Origin: Candidatus Acidiferrum typicum
GTDB taxonomy: Bacteria > Acidobacteriota > Terriglobia > Acidiferrales > UBA7541
Length of the DNA stretch: 64,000 nt
Assembly: GCA_002478115.1 (NCBI GenBank)
Contig: DLMH01000140.1
Span: 1-64,000 of the forward strand
Direction of reading: 5' to 3'
This document shows, in pieces, positions 34,932 to 43,887 of this stretch. The notes beneath the pieces were generated by a model. That model did not search any database. It worked only from the letters and a program-made list of their open reading frames with translations, and was not told the origin of the DNA. Made by a program: the position numbers and the translations under genes. Positions within the stretch are counted from its first letter, which is position 1, and each line of letters begins with the position of its first letter.

Positions 34932-36689
34932 ATGACCACACCCACCTGCCGCCTCACCACTCGCCTGTCCACTCTGCCTATCTGGCTCATCCTTCTAGCC
35001 ATCTCCTTTACAGGAGCGATGCGAACGACTTACGGAGCTGAGACCGGATGCCTCCAGATAAAAGTGGACCAGGTAGGCTACTTGCCGGGTGCCCCGAAGG
35101 TGGCAGTGGTTACGGCTGCGGCCACGACATTCGAAGTGAAGCGCGCCTCCGACAATGTCACGGTGTTTAAGGGCACGCTTGGACCAGCCAGCCTGGATGC
35201 GGATTCGGGCGATTCCGTGCAGATTGCGGACTTCACGAAGCTGCGCCAAGCGGGCACTTACTATCTCGACGTCCCGGGAGTGGGGCGAAGTTGGACGTTT
35301 TCGATCCAGCGCGACGTCTTCTCGCACACCTATTATCTGGCCATGCGCGCGTTCTACGGCCAGCGCTGCGGCACGGCAGTGGATCTTGGGCCGGAGTTTC
35401 CCGGCTATACACACGCTGCATGCCACTTGAAGGGAGAGTTTCACTCCTCTTCCGGGAAGCAGGGCGAGCGCGACAATATCGGTGGTTGGCACGATGCCGG
35501 CGACTATGGCCGTTACGTCGTGAATTCCGGAATCACCACGGGGACGCTGTTGTGGACATGGGAGATTTACGGACCCAAGGTGAAGAGCATCAACCTGCAT
35601 ATTCCGGAGAGCGGAAACGGCACGCCGGACATCCTGAATGAAACCCGCTGGAACCTCGAATGGATGCTCAACATGCAGGATGAAGATGGCGGCGCGTGGC
35701 ACAAGCAGACCAGCGAACATTTTCCCGCTTTCGTGATGCCGGAAGACGACCATCTCCCGAGCGAAGTGATTGGGACGGGGCAGGCGCCGTTCAAAAGCAC
35801 CTGTGCCACGGCCGACTTGGCGGCGGTGGCCGCCATCGCCGCGCGCGTTTACCAGCCCTTCGATGCAAAGTTCGCGGCGCGCAACCTGGAAGCGGCGCGC
35901 AAGGCCTGGCTCTGGACGGAAAAGTATCCTAACGTCGTGTTCAAGAACCCGCAGGGAGTCAGCACTGGCGAGTACAGCGACAACTATTGCGGTGACGAAA
36001 GGCTGTGGGCGGCCGCGGAACTCTGGCGCACCACGGGCGAAGCCGCCTACGACGACTATTTCGTGAAGCACTATCCGGATTTTCGGCCCAGCCTGGAAGC
36101 GCCCTCGCCGGAAGGTTGGCGGGAGGTTGCTGCCCTGGGGCTCTGGACGTACGCGCTGAGCACGCGCAAGGGCGCGGATGCCACGGCGGTGGCGGACATT
36201 CGCAAGCGCACGGTGGCAGCGGCGCGGACGATTGTCGAGCGCACCAGGAAGAATCCGTACCGCGTGAGCCTGCTGCCGAAGGATTACGTATGGGGCTCGA
36301 ACGGTGTGGTCGCAAATTACGGCATGGAATTGCTCGTAGCTAACCTCCTTGCGCCCGATCCCAGCTTTGTGGAAACTGCGCAGGATAATCTTCATTACCT
36401 CCTGGGACGCAATACCTTCTCGATTTCCTGGATGACGCAGGTGGGGGCCAATCCCTATCACCACCCGCACCACCGGCCGAGCGGAGCGGGCAAGAACGCC
36501 GAGCCCTGGCCGGGACTGCTCTCCGGTGGTCCTAATGCCGCGCGCCAGGACGACGCGCTGAAAAAGCTGCCGCAGGGCTTGCCGCCCGCGAAAGTTTACG
36601 TGGATGACCAGGCCTCGTATGCGAGCAATGAGATCGCCATCAATTGGCAAGCGCCGCTGGTGTTTTTGCTGGCGGGCACGCTTCCTTGA
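34932..36689 (+). CDS. Secreted GH9 endoglucanase (cellulase)
   Basis: 585-residue exported cellulase hydrolysing beta-1,4-glucan. Signal peptide: LSTLPIWLILLAISFTGAM. Residues of about 38-125 are the cellulase N-terminal Ig-like domain (LQIKVDQVGYLPGAPKVAVV). The GH9 (alpha/alpha)6 barrel follows with the nucleophile-water Asp motif GGWHDAGDYGRYV (DAGDY at 188-192), the HHRPSG motif near 515, and the catalytic acid in DDQASYASNEIAINW (E567). ATG 34932 is preceded by AGGGG; the upstream extension is not family-like. Cys40 follows the signal region but no clear lipobox is seen. It supplies cellobiose to the GH94 enzyme. Confidence 0.93.
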   Translation: MTTPTCRLTTRLSTLPIWLILLAISFTGAMRTTYGAETGCLQIKVDQVGYLPGAPKVAVVTAAATTFEVKRASDNVTVFKGTLGPASLDADSGDSVQIADFTKLRQAGTYYLDVPGVGRSWTFSIQRDVFSHTYYLAMRAFYGQRCGTAVDLGPEFPGYTHAACHLKGEFHSSSGKQGERDNIGGWHDAGDYGRYVVNSGITTGTLLWTWEIYGPKVKSINLHIPESGNGTPDILNETRWNLEWMLNMQDEDGGAWHKQTSEHFPAFVMPEDDHLPSEVIGTGQAPFKSTCATADLAAVAAIAARVYQPFDAKFAARNLEAARKAWLWTEKYPNVVFKNPQGVSTGEYSDNYCGDERLWAAAELWRTTGEAAYDDYFVKHYPDFRPSLEAPSPEGWREVAALGLWTYALSTRKGADATAVADIRKRTVAAARTIVERTRKNPYRVSLLPKDYVWGSNGVVANYGMELLVANLLAPDPSFVETAQDNLHYLLGRNTFSISWMTQVGANPYHHPHHRPSGAGKNAEPWPGLLSGGPNAARQDDALKKLPQGLPPAKVYVDDQASYASNEIAINWQAPLVFLLAGTLP

Positions 36690-36850
36690 TGGAGAAGTCG
36701 CACGCCCGCGCGGAGCAGGAAGTTGGCCGCGCGAATTCCAGCAGTTGCAGCCGCAGTAATTTGTGGACAGGGACCCGACGGAAACGAACGACAAACTGAC
36801 CGCGCAAAGGATACGCATGGCGCGGCAGGCCGCTCCGATTGAGGTGTACC

Positions 36851-38764
36851 GTGCATCTCGTGCAGCTGCATTTGATTGACATCGCCATCATCATCGCCTA
36901 CCTGGTGTTATCGGTCCTGATCGGCTATTGGGTTTCCCATCGCGCCTCCCGCGATATGAAAGCCTACTTCCTGGGCGGCAACGTCATGCCCTGGTACATC
37001 CTCGGGATCTCCAACGCTTCCGGAATGTTTGATATCAGCGGCACCATGCTGCTGGTCTACTGGATGTTTGTGTACGGGCTCAAGAGCGTCTGGATTCCGT
37101 GGCTCTGGCCGACCTTCAACCAGGTATTTCTGATGGTGTATATGTCCACGTGGCTGCGCCGCTCGAATGTCATGACGGGTGCGGAATGGATCCAGACGCG
37201 GTTCGGCAAGGGCCGCGGCGCGCAACTTGCCCACATCATCGTGGTCATTTACGCGTTCATCAGCATCATCGGATTCTTCACCTACGGCTTCAAGGGCATC
37301 GGCAAATTCGCCGCGACCTTCCTGCCCTGGCACCTCAGCGTGAATCAGTACGCCCTCCTGCTTATTGCCATCACCGCTCTTTACGTCATCAAGGGCGGAA
37401 TGTTCAGCGTCGTGATCACGGAAGTGCTGCAGTTCTGCATCCTTTCCGTGGCGTCATTCGCCGTGGGCATCATCGCGATGATGAAGGTCGCTCCCGGCAC
37501 GCTGCAGCGCTTCATCCCCGCGGGTTGGGACAACATCTTCTTCGGCTGGCACCTGAATATGGATTGGTCCAATCTGGTGCCCTCGGCAAATGCGCGTGTG
37601 GCCCAGGACGGCTATGGCCTCTTCGGATTCTTCGTGATGATGCTCCTCTTTAAAGGCATCCTGATCAGCGCCGCGGGCCCCGCGCCAAATTACGACATGC
37701 AGCGCGTGCTTTCCTGCAAGAACCCGCGCGAAGCCTCCATGATGAGTGGCTGGGTGAACGTCGTGCTCACCTTCCCACGGTATTTCCTGATTACCGGGCT
37801 CACCGTGCTGGCTCTGGTCTTCTTCAGCGACCAGATTCGCACCATGGGCACCAACATGGATTTTGAGCGCATTCTTCCATACGCCCTCGGACGGTTTGTG
37901 CCGGCCGGTTTGCTCGGTGTGCTGATCGCAGGCTTGCTGGCTGCGTATATGTCCAACTTCGCCGCGACCGTGAACGCCGCGCCTCCTTACTTCGTCAACG
38001 ACATTTACAAGCGCTTTATTAATCCCCATGCCAGCCCGAAGACCTACGTGCGCCTGAGCTATCTGAGCTCTTTCGTTGTGGTGCTAATCGGCGTGCTGCT
38101 CGGCTGGTACGTGACCAGCGTCAACAACGTGGTCATCTGGATCGTCACGGCCCTGTGGGGCGGCTACACCGCTTCCAATGTCCTCAAGTGGTATTGGTGG
38201 CGCTTCAACGGCTACGGTTATTTCTGGGGCATGGTGGCGGGAATGTCTTCCGCGATGACCATTCCGACGCTGGTCACAAGGATCGCTCCCTTGCAGAATT
38301 TCGCTCATGCCCACTCCCTCAACCTGGAAGTCTCCGTGGGCTTTGGCCTGGTGTTCCTCCTCTCTCTCATCGGCTGCTTCCTGGGCACGTATTTGACCGC
38401 GCCTGAAGATGAAGAGGTGCTTAAGGAATTCTACCGGCGCGTGCGGCCATGGGGCTTTTGGGGCCCGGTCCTGAAGAAAGTGCTGCAGGAAGATCCGTCC
38501 TTTCAAAAGAACCAGGATTTCTTCCGCGACATCTTCAACGTCGTCGTTGGCATCGTCTGGCAGATCGCCCTCGTGGCACTGCCCATCTACATCGTGACGT
38601 GGCGCCTACGCACCGCGGCCATCACTTTTGCCGTTGTCGCTATCACCTCGATCATCCTGAAGTTCACCTGGTACAACCACCTGAAGGATCTCGAACACAT
38701 CAACCAGTACGGTGCCCCGGCCAGCGCCGCGCCAACAACAACGCCGGCGGTGAACACGAACTGA
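36851..38764 (+). CDS. Sodium:solute symporter (SSS family), probable sugar transporter
   Basis: Polytopic transporter of about 637 residues with 13 or more helices, starting IDIAIIIAYLVLSVLIGYWV. Family features are the FLGGNVMPWYILGISNASGM segment, the sodium-site region around MLLFKGILISAAGPAPNYDM QR, and LLGVLIAGLLAAYMSNFAAT. A long cytoplasmic loop with EDEEVLKEFYRRVRPWG precedes the last helices, as in the glucose/galactose-like SSS branch. GTG 36851 follows GAGGTG; TTG 36839 is also open. It lies 161 bp after the GH9 gene and is likely to import its cello-oligosaccharide or glucose product (context-based). Confidence 0.85.
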   Translation: MHLVQLHLIDIAIIIAYLVLSVLIGYWVSHRASRDMKAYFLGGNVMPWYILGISNASGMFDISGTMLLVYWMFVYGLKSVWIPWLWPTFNQVFLMVYMSTWLRRSNVMTGAEWIQTRFGKGRGAQLAHIIVVIYAFISIIGFFTYGFKGIGKFAATFLPWHLSVNQYALLLIAITALYVIKGGMFSVVITEVLQFCILSVASFAVGIIAMMKVAPGTLQRFIPAGWDNIFFGWHLNMDWSNLVPSANARVAQDGYGLFGFFVMMLLFKGILISAAGPAPNYDMQRVLSCKNPREASMMSGWVNVVLTFPRYFLITGLTVLALVFFSDQIRTMGTNMDFERILPYALGRFVPAGLLGVLIAGLLAAYMSNFAATVNAAPPYFVNDIYKRFINPHASPKTYVRLSYLSSFVVVLIGVLLGWYVTSVNNVVIWIVTALWGGYTASNVLKWYWWRFNGYGYFWGMVAGMSSAMTIPTLVTRIAPLQNFAHAHSLNLEVSVGFGLVFLLSLIGCFLGTYLTAPEDEEVLKEFYRRVRPWGFWGPVLKKVLQEDPSFQKNQDFFRDIFNVVVGIVWQIALVALPIYIVTWRLRTAAITFAVVAITSIILKFTWYNHLKDLEHINQYGAPASAAPTTTPAVNTN

Positions 38765-38794
38765 GGTCGCCACCAGTCCCAGGACGGAGAACGC

Positions 38795-38843
38795 TTGCAC
38801 CGGCCTGGAATTCCTGTGTATTATTGACCAACTGGTTAGTCAA
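38795..38843 (+). promoter_or_regulatory. promoter and palindromic operator of the TetR operon
   Basis: A -35-like TTGCAC (38795-38800) stands 18 nt from -10 TATTAT (38819-38824). Overlapping the -10 and reaching the first base of the tetR ATG is a 20-bp dyad TTGAC.AAC..GTT.GTCAA (38824-38843; 16 of 20 positions symmetric). The position fits autorepression by the TetR protein. Confidence 0.6.
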
Positions 38844-39586
38844 TGATGGAACCGGTCGGGAAAATGAGCTCGGCGAAGGGAGCGCGGGCTGAGGCCACGC
38901 GGCACAGAATTGTGGCCGCGGCGATTCGCGAGTTCAGCGCGCGTGGTATGGCGGGAGCGCGCACGGAAACGATTGCACAGGCGGCCGGCGTGAACAAGGC
39001 GCTGCTCTTCTACTACTTCAAGAGCAAGCAGGGCTTGTATGCGGCTGCGTTTGAGCAGGTGTCGGATCAGGTGACGCTGCGCTCGATGGCGGTGCTGGAC
39101 GCAGAGGCAAGCGCGGGCGAACGGCTGTTAAGCACGGCACTGGAGCACTTTGACCGTATCCTGACGCAGCCCGAGTTGCAAAGACTGATGGAACAGGAGA
39201 TGGTGCGCTTCCGGCGCGGCGAGAGCCAGTTGCTGACGCGGATGGCGGAACACGCGTACCGGCCGATAATACGCCGCCTGCGCGAGGTGATAGAGGAGGG
39301 CGTGCGCCGCGGCGAGTTGTGCCATGCGGACTGGCTGCAGGTGCTCAGCGCCTCGTTGGGCGCCAATCTGTTCTATTTTCTGTCCGCGCCGATGATGCGG
39401 CTGGCGGTGCCGTTTGCGCCGTTTGTGAAGGCAGCACTGAAGCGCAGACGCAAGGCCGCCATTCAATTTCTGGGGCAAGCGCTGTTTGTGGACCGCAAGC
39501 ACGGCGCAGCGGTGGCCAAGCGTGTCCTGGCGTCGCTGCCGATGCCCCGCAGTACGCGATTTTCAGTTGGGAGAACGAAACAATGA
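38843..39586 (+). CDS. TetR-family regulator of the downstream export operon
   Basis: 247-residue regulator with the N-terminal HTH typical of the family: TRHRIVAAAIREFSARGMAG, then TETIAQAAGVNKALLFYYFK and SKQGLYAAAFEQV. The C-terminal ligand domain is helical and Arg-rich. Start codons at 38843, 38846 and 38864 are possible; none has a strong ribosome binding site and the first overlaps the operator-like dyad. Its stop overlaps the HlyD start (ATGA at 39583). It most likely represses its own operon until an efflux substrate binds; the substrate is unknown. Confidence 0.88.
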   Translation: MMEPVGKMSSAKGARAEATRHRIVAAAIREFSARGMAGARTETIAQAAGVNKALLFYYFKSKQGLYAAAFEQVSDQVTLRSMAVLDAEASAGERLLSTALEHFDRILTQPELQRLMEQEMVRFRRGESQLLTRMAEHAYRPIIRRLREVIEEGVRRGELCHADWLQVLSASLGANLFYFLSAPMMRLAVPFAPFVKAALKRRRKAAIQFLGQALFVDRKHGAAVAKRVLASLPMPRSTRFSVGRTKQ

Positions 39587-40647
39587 ATCCGCGCAATCGT
39601 GTGTTTTTCATATTGGGCTTCCTCTTGCTGATCTCGCTGGTTTGGTATTTCTTCACCACGCGACACACCGAGGATCTGCAACTCATTGGGACGGTGGATG
39701 CCAACGAGGTGATTGTGAGCTCGCGCATCACCGGGCGCATCGAGCGCCTGGCCGTGGACGAGGGCCAGCAGGTGCAGGCGGGGCAATTGGTCGCCACCAT
39801 CGAAAGCCAGGATCTGAAGGCCGCGCAATCGGCTGCCGCAGCCACTGCGGAGAGCCAGCGCTACAAACTGCTCGTGTCAAAGGACACGGCGCGCCAGACG
39901 AGCGGGAGTACGGCCAGTCAGGTGTCGAACGCAGAGGCGCAACTCCGCGCGGCGCGCGCCACGCTGGTGCAGGCCCAGGCACAGTATGAGCACCAGGACG
40001 CAGATTCCCGGCGCGCGGTCGCCCTGGCCCAGCAGGGCGTGATGAGCGCGCAGGCCCTTGACGATGCCAAGACCTCGCTCGACGCAGCGCGAGCGGCCGT
40101 GGATGCCGCGAAGGAGCAGGTCGCGGCCGCCGAAGCATCGCTGAAATTCGCGATTGCCAACACCATTCAGGCGCAAGCCGCGGCACAGTCCGCGGAAGCG
40201 ACGAAAGCGGACGTGGAGAACGCGCGGGCCCTGCTGAAGCAGGCCCAGGTGGAAGTAGGCTATGCGAGCGTGGTCTCTCCCGTAACGGGCATCGTGGATG
40301 TGCGCGCGGCAAGACAAGGCGAAGTGGTCACCGCCGGAAGTCCCATCGTAACCATCGTGGATCTCACGCAAACCTGGGTCTATGCACCGCTGCCGGAAAC
40401 CGAGGCTGACTCGGTCCAGTTGGGTGATGTGCTGCGCGTGGTGATGCCCAGCGGGGCGGCGCTGAATGGGAAGGTGATTGCCAAGTCCGCGGAGGGAGAC
40501 TTTGCTACTCAGCGCGATGTCAGCCGCCGCAAACGAGACATCAAAACGGTGCGGCTGAAGCTGCTCATCGACAACCCGGGGATGCGCTATGTGCCTGGGA
40601 TGACGGCCGAGGTGTACATCCCGAAAAGCAAGCTGGTGCGGCAATGA
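39583..40647 (+). CDS. HlyD-family periplasmic adaptor (membrane fusion protein)
   Basis: 354 residues with an N-terminal anchor (FFILGFLLLISLVWYFF), lipoyl halves (VIVSSRITGRIERLAVDEGQ and ASVVSPVTGIVDVRAARQGE), an Ala/Gln-rich coiled-coil hairpin at about 80-230, and a beta-barrel part (VYAPLPETEADSVQLGDVLR). It links an inner-membrane transporter to the outer membrane, as in YbhG-type systems. Overlapping starts with tetR and the ABC ATPase gene give a tightly coupled operon. No TolC homologue lies nearby. Confidence 0.88.
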   Translation: MNPRNRVFFILGFLLLISLVWYFFTTRHTEDLQLIGTVDANEVIVSSRITGRIERLAVDEGQQVQAGQLVATIESQDLKAAQSAAAATAESQRYKLLVSKDTARQTSGSTASQVSNAEAQLRAARATLVQAQAQYEHQDADSRRAVALAQQGVMSAQALDDAKTSLDAARAAVDAAKEQVAAAEASLKFAIANTIQAQAAAQSAEATKADVENARALLKQAQVEVGYASVVSPVTGIVDVRAARQGEVVTAGSPIVTIVDLTQTWVYAPLPETEADSVQLGDVLRVVMPSGAALNGKVIAKSAEGDFATQRDVSRRKRDIKTVRLKLLIDNPGMRYVPGMTAEVYIPKSKLVRQ

Positions 40648-41666
40648 CAGCCCACAAGAGCGATCCGCGCTATGCCGGCATAGCCATCGCCGTGGAGAAC
40701 ATCGTGAAGCGCTACGGCGATTTCGAAGCCGTGAGTGACGTGAGCTTCCAGGTGAAGAATGGTGAGATGTTTGGCCTGCTGGGGCCGAATGGCGCCGGCA
40801 AAAGCACCCTAATCCGCATGATGACCACGCTGATTCCGGCGACCAGTGGCCGGGCCAACATTGCGGGATTCGATGTAGCCAAAGAGCCCGACATTGTGCG
40901 CCGCGCCATCGGTGTCATTCCGCAGGCGCTGACCAGCGATATCGACCTGACCGTCGAGGAAAACCTCTCCATCTACGCAAAACTCTACGGCGTACCCAAG
41001 GCGCAGCGGGAGAAGAATATTGAGGAGCTCCTGCGGGCAGTGGATCTCCTGAAGTGGCGCGATGCGCAGACCAAGACGCTCTCCGGCGGCATGCGCCGGC
41101 GCTTGGAGATTGCGCGCGGGCTCATTCACAACCCGCAAATCTTCTTTCTTGATGAGCCGACGACCGGGCTTGACCCCGTCTCCCGCGTGGCCGTGTGGGA
41201 AATGCTGGACCATCTCCGCAGCACCCGGGAACTCACCATACTGATCACCACGCACTACATGGACGAGGCCGATCACCTGTGCGACCGCATCGCCATTGTG
41301 GACCACGGCAAGCTGGTGGCGCTGGATACCCCGATTGCTCTGAAGGCCAGTGTGCCGGGGAACAGCGTGGTCGACGTGCAGTTTGCGCGCGATGCCGGAG
41401 AGTGGCGTGAGCGGCTGGAAACGTTGGCGGGCTTGACCAGCGTGGAAGCGCAGAGCGTCGGGTCCTACAGGTTGCACACGGAGAACGGGCCACAGACCAC
41501 GGCGAGCCTGGTGGCGTTGGCTGCGGACAAAGGCGCAGTGATCAAATCGTTGAGCGTGCAAAATACGACGCTCGACGATGTGTTCGTGCACTACACGGGC
41601 CGGCAATTACGAGACGAGCAGGTCAAGGCGCCTCTCTTTCAGATGCCGCCGCGGCCGGGGAACTGA
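40644..41666 (+). CDS. ABC transporter ATP-binding protein (drug/lipid export type)
   Basis: 340-residue ATPase with Walker A GPNGAGKST (about residues 50-58), Q-loop in GVIPQALTSDIDLT, signature LSGGMRRRLEIARGL, Walker B FFLDEPTTGLDP and H-loop ITTHYMDEADHLCDR. The C-terminal about 90 residues (SVVDVQFARDAGEWRERL and onward) are the extra domain seen in DrrA/YbhF-like exporters. It overlaps the HlyD gene by 4 nt and is 2 bp from the permease gene. Probably powers efflux of a hydrophobic compound. Confidence 0.92.
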   Translation: MTAHKSDPRYAGIAIAVENIVKRYGDFEAVSDVSFQVKNGEMFGLLGPNGAGKSTLIRMMTTLIPATSGRANIAGFDVAKEPDIVRRAIGVIPQALTSDIDLTVEENLSIYAKLYGVPKAQREKNIEELLRAVDLLKWRDAQTKTLSGGMRRRLEIARGLIHNPQIFFLDEPTTGLDPVSRVAVWEMLDHLRSTRELTILITTHYMDEADHLCDRIAIVDHGKLVALDTPIALKASVPGNSVVDVQFARDAGEWRERLETLAGLTSVEAQSVGSYRLHTENGPQTTASLVALAADKGAVIKSLSVQNTTLDDVFVHYTGRQLRDEQVKAPLFQMPPRPGN

Positions 41667-41668
41667 AC

Positions 41669-42782
41669 ATGACCAGAATGATGGCAATTGTCGAGCGCGA
41701 CCTGCGAAAGTTCTTCCGCTCGCCGACTCTGATGCTGGTCTCGATGGTGATGCCGCTGGTGCAGCTCGTCATTCTGGGCAACGCCTTCGGCGGCAAGATT
41801 CACAATGCGCGAGTGGGCGTGGTGGATTATGACCATGGCGAGCAGGCGGTGCGCGTGCGCGAGATGTTCGACTCCGTGGCGGCGAACATCAAGACATTCA
41901 CCGCGGTGAATTGCAATGACGAGCGCCAGGCTCGCGAGGATGTGCGCACGGGCAAGCTGGATGCCGCGCTGATTATTCCCGCGCAGTATTCCCGGCGCGT
42001 GCTCGCGGGGGATTCGCCGAAGCTGGGTCTCGTGGTGGACAACTCCGACCAGTTCATGAGCAGCAGCCTCGAGGCGGAGATGCAGTCTCTGGCCGATGCG
42101 TTGAACACTCCGACGGTCCAGCCGAAGGTGGTGCAGCAGATTGTGCTCGAGATTGTGGAGCTGTATCCCTACGTCGAGTACATGAAGTACCTCCTGGCAG
42201 GCTCCATCGCCCTGGCGATGTATGTATCGGTGATGATTGGCGGCGGCATGCTCTATATCGACGACAAGGCGCGGGGCGTGCACGAGGGCTTCCTTGTTAC
42301 ACCCATCACGCGGCTGGAACTGGTGATGGGGCTGAACCTGGCGGGCGCCATCAAGGCGGTGCTTTCCGGGGTAAGCCTGACGGTCATCGGGTCGCTACTG
42401 GCGGGCTTGGGGGGTGATTTTTCATCCCGTGCAGGTGCTGCAGCTAGCGCTGTTGATTGTGGCCGTTTCGATTGCGTTTAACGGGATGATGTTTCTGTTG
42501 ATGGTGCGTGTGGAGGATCCCCTGGTGCCGAGGGCCATGTTTGGCGTGCTCAATACGCTGTTGTTCTTCCCCAGCGGCTCGATTTATCCCATCGCGGCGT
42601 TTCCGCGGTGGCTGCGCGCGATTGCCGTTGTGGATCCGTTCACCTACGCCGTGCACGCGTTCAAGGCCATCCTGTTGAAGGACGGCGGGTTCGCGGCCAT
42701 CCAGACCGATCTTTTGTTCCTGTTCGCCTTTGGCATTGGCACGCTGCTGATTGCCACGCCCCTTTTCAAGCGCACCCTGTAG
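41669..42782 (+). pseudogene. ABC-2 type permease, frame broken at a G6 run
   Basis: The first frame (41669-42481) gives an ABC-2 permease: an N-terminal helix (LMLVSMVMPLVQLVILGNAF), a large external domain and IALAMYVSVMIGGGMLYIDD. It then runs into non-membrane sequence. The second frame (open from 42414) continues exactly where the family should, VIFHPVQVLQLALLIVAVS, then FFPSGSIYPIAAFPRWLRAI and the final helices to the stop at 42782. The junction is a run of six G (42409-42414); five G would restore one 370-residue protein. Either the gene is mutated, it slips, or the base call is wrong. It belongs to the tetR-hlyD-ATPase operon. Confidence 0.8.
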
Positions 42783-43290
42783 CGCATGGGGCATGGCGAC
42801 GTTTCGCGGCCACGGGAAAGCTTTATCCTGAAATCCGGAGTTGACCAATTGCAGGCGAACGCATCTTGTTTTGTTTCGATCGACTGTCGTGGGAGAATGC
42901 AACTTCGTCGAAGTTGCATTCTCCCATGTCATCCACCGCCTAAAATTTGTCATTTCGCCTGCCCTGAGCGAAGTCGAAGGGACCGGAAGGACGGCGGTTT
43001 CTTGCCGTCCCGGAGCGGAGAAATCTCTCTTCAGCTTCGGATTCCAGGTTTATAAGCAAATTCCATTGCTTGGAATGCGCGTGCGCGGGTCTCGCGGCAA
43101 ATTCGGTGTGCGGAGATCTGAAGAAGCGTACGATGCACAAGCTGGGGTTTCAATCGAAACTTCCGGCTTAAATCAAGTTGTAAGCCTCAGCGCTCCTGCG
43201 TACGCCGGTATGGCAAGGCCGGGGACCAGTCCCGCCGAAACCCTCATCCGGCCCGGAGCTTTTACTCTTTATTTGTTCGAGGAGGAGAGA
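42783..43290. other. 508-bp intergenic region dominated by repeat copy C
   Basis: Contains the TIR-bounded repeat (42822-43053) and about 235 bp of leader before the secreted protein gene. Open frames crossing it from 42841 lack ribosome binding sites. I see no gene. Confidence 0.55.
42822..43053. repeat. TIR-bounded interspersed repeat, copy C
   Basis: About 232 bp with ends TTTATCCTGAAATCCGGAG and, inverted, TTATAAACCTGGAATCCGAA. It contains a perfect palindrome with 18-bp arms around one central T (42890-42926) and a second hairpin GGACGGC / GCCGTCC (42989-43010). Relative to copies A and B it carries about 25 extra bp (CCCTGAGCGAAGTCGAAGGG) between the TGTCATTTCG and GACGGC blocks. Confidence 0.8.
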
Positions 43291-43821
43291 ATGTATCGAC
43301 GCTTCTTATTCCCAGTCGCCATCGCAGTTCTCGTAGCCCTTCCCGCTGTTGCCCAACACCCTGAAGAACACGCGCAGAACACGCCGCGCGCCAATCAGGG
43401 CCACGTCCCCCCGGCTCCGCCCAAGCGGGACAATCCCCACGCCAAGCCCGAACCCGAGCGCCATGTGAATGGCCGCGTCAACAGCACTCAGCACGTCAAC
43501 AACGACCATTGGTACGGCCACGACAGCCCGAACGATAAGCGCTTCCACATCGCCCATCCCTTCGAGCATGGGCGCTTCGAGCACTTTGGCCCTTCCTTCC
43601 GTTATCGCGTCGAGCGCTTCGATATCGAGCATCATCGTTTCTGGTTCCCCGGCGGCTTCGGCTTTGAAGTCGCTTCCTGGGACTGGCCCGTATGCGCCGA
43701 TTGGTGCTGGAATTGCGCCGATGATTTCGTCGTCTACGAGGATACCGACCACGTCGGCTGGTACCTGCTTTACAACGTTCACACCGGCGTCTACGTCCAC
43801 GTCAGCTACCTGGGAATGTAG
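43291..43821 (+). CDS. Secreted His-rich protein of unknown function
   Basis: 176-residue exported protein. The signal peptide (MYRRFLFPVAIAVLVALPAV, cleavage after AVAQ) is preceded by GAGGAGGAG. The mature N-terminus is Pro/His/Asn-rich (HPEEHAQNTPRANQGHVPP). The rest is rich in His, Phe and Trp with a compact end (CADWCWNCADDFVVYEDTDH, GWYLLYNVHTGVYVHVSYLG). The three Cys plus many His residues could bind a metal, but this is speculation; no family is recognised. Confidence 0.7.
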   Translation: MYRRFLFPVAIAVLVALPAVAQHPEEHAQNTPRANQGHVPPAPPKRDNPHAKPEPERHVNGRVNSTQHVNNDHWYGHDSPNDKRFHIAHPFEHGRFEHFGPSFRYRVERFDIEHHRFWFPGGFGFEVASWDWPVCADWCWNCADDFVVYEDTDHVGWYLLYNVHTGVYVHVSYLGM

Positions 43822-43887
43822 GCGCTTCCGAGTCCGGCTGATCCCGAGGCCGGCAGAGAGTCTGAATTATCCATAGCTCCATATAAA

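Noticed and set aside
34995..36818. 607-codon frame antisense to the GH9 gene, and other long antisense frames (for example 32204-33907, 19331-21025, 61584-63557)
   Set aside because: Each is the reverse shadow of a gene with clear domain motifs; products are Arg/His-rich without family features.
42409..42420. Programmed ribosomal frameshift at the G6 run in the permease
   Set aside because: No following hairpin or pseudoknot is evident and ABC-2 permeases are not known to use recoding; mutation, slippage or sequencing error is simpler.
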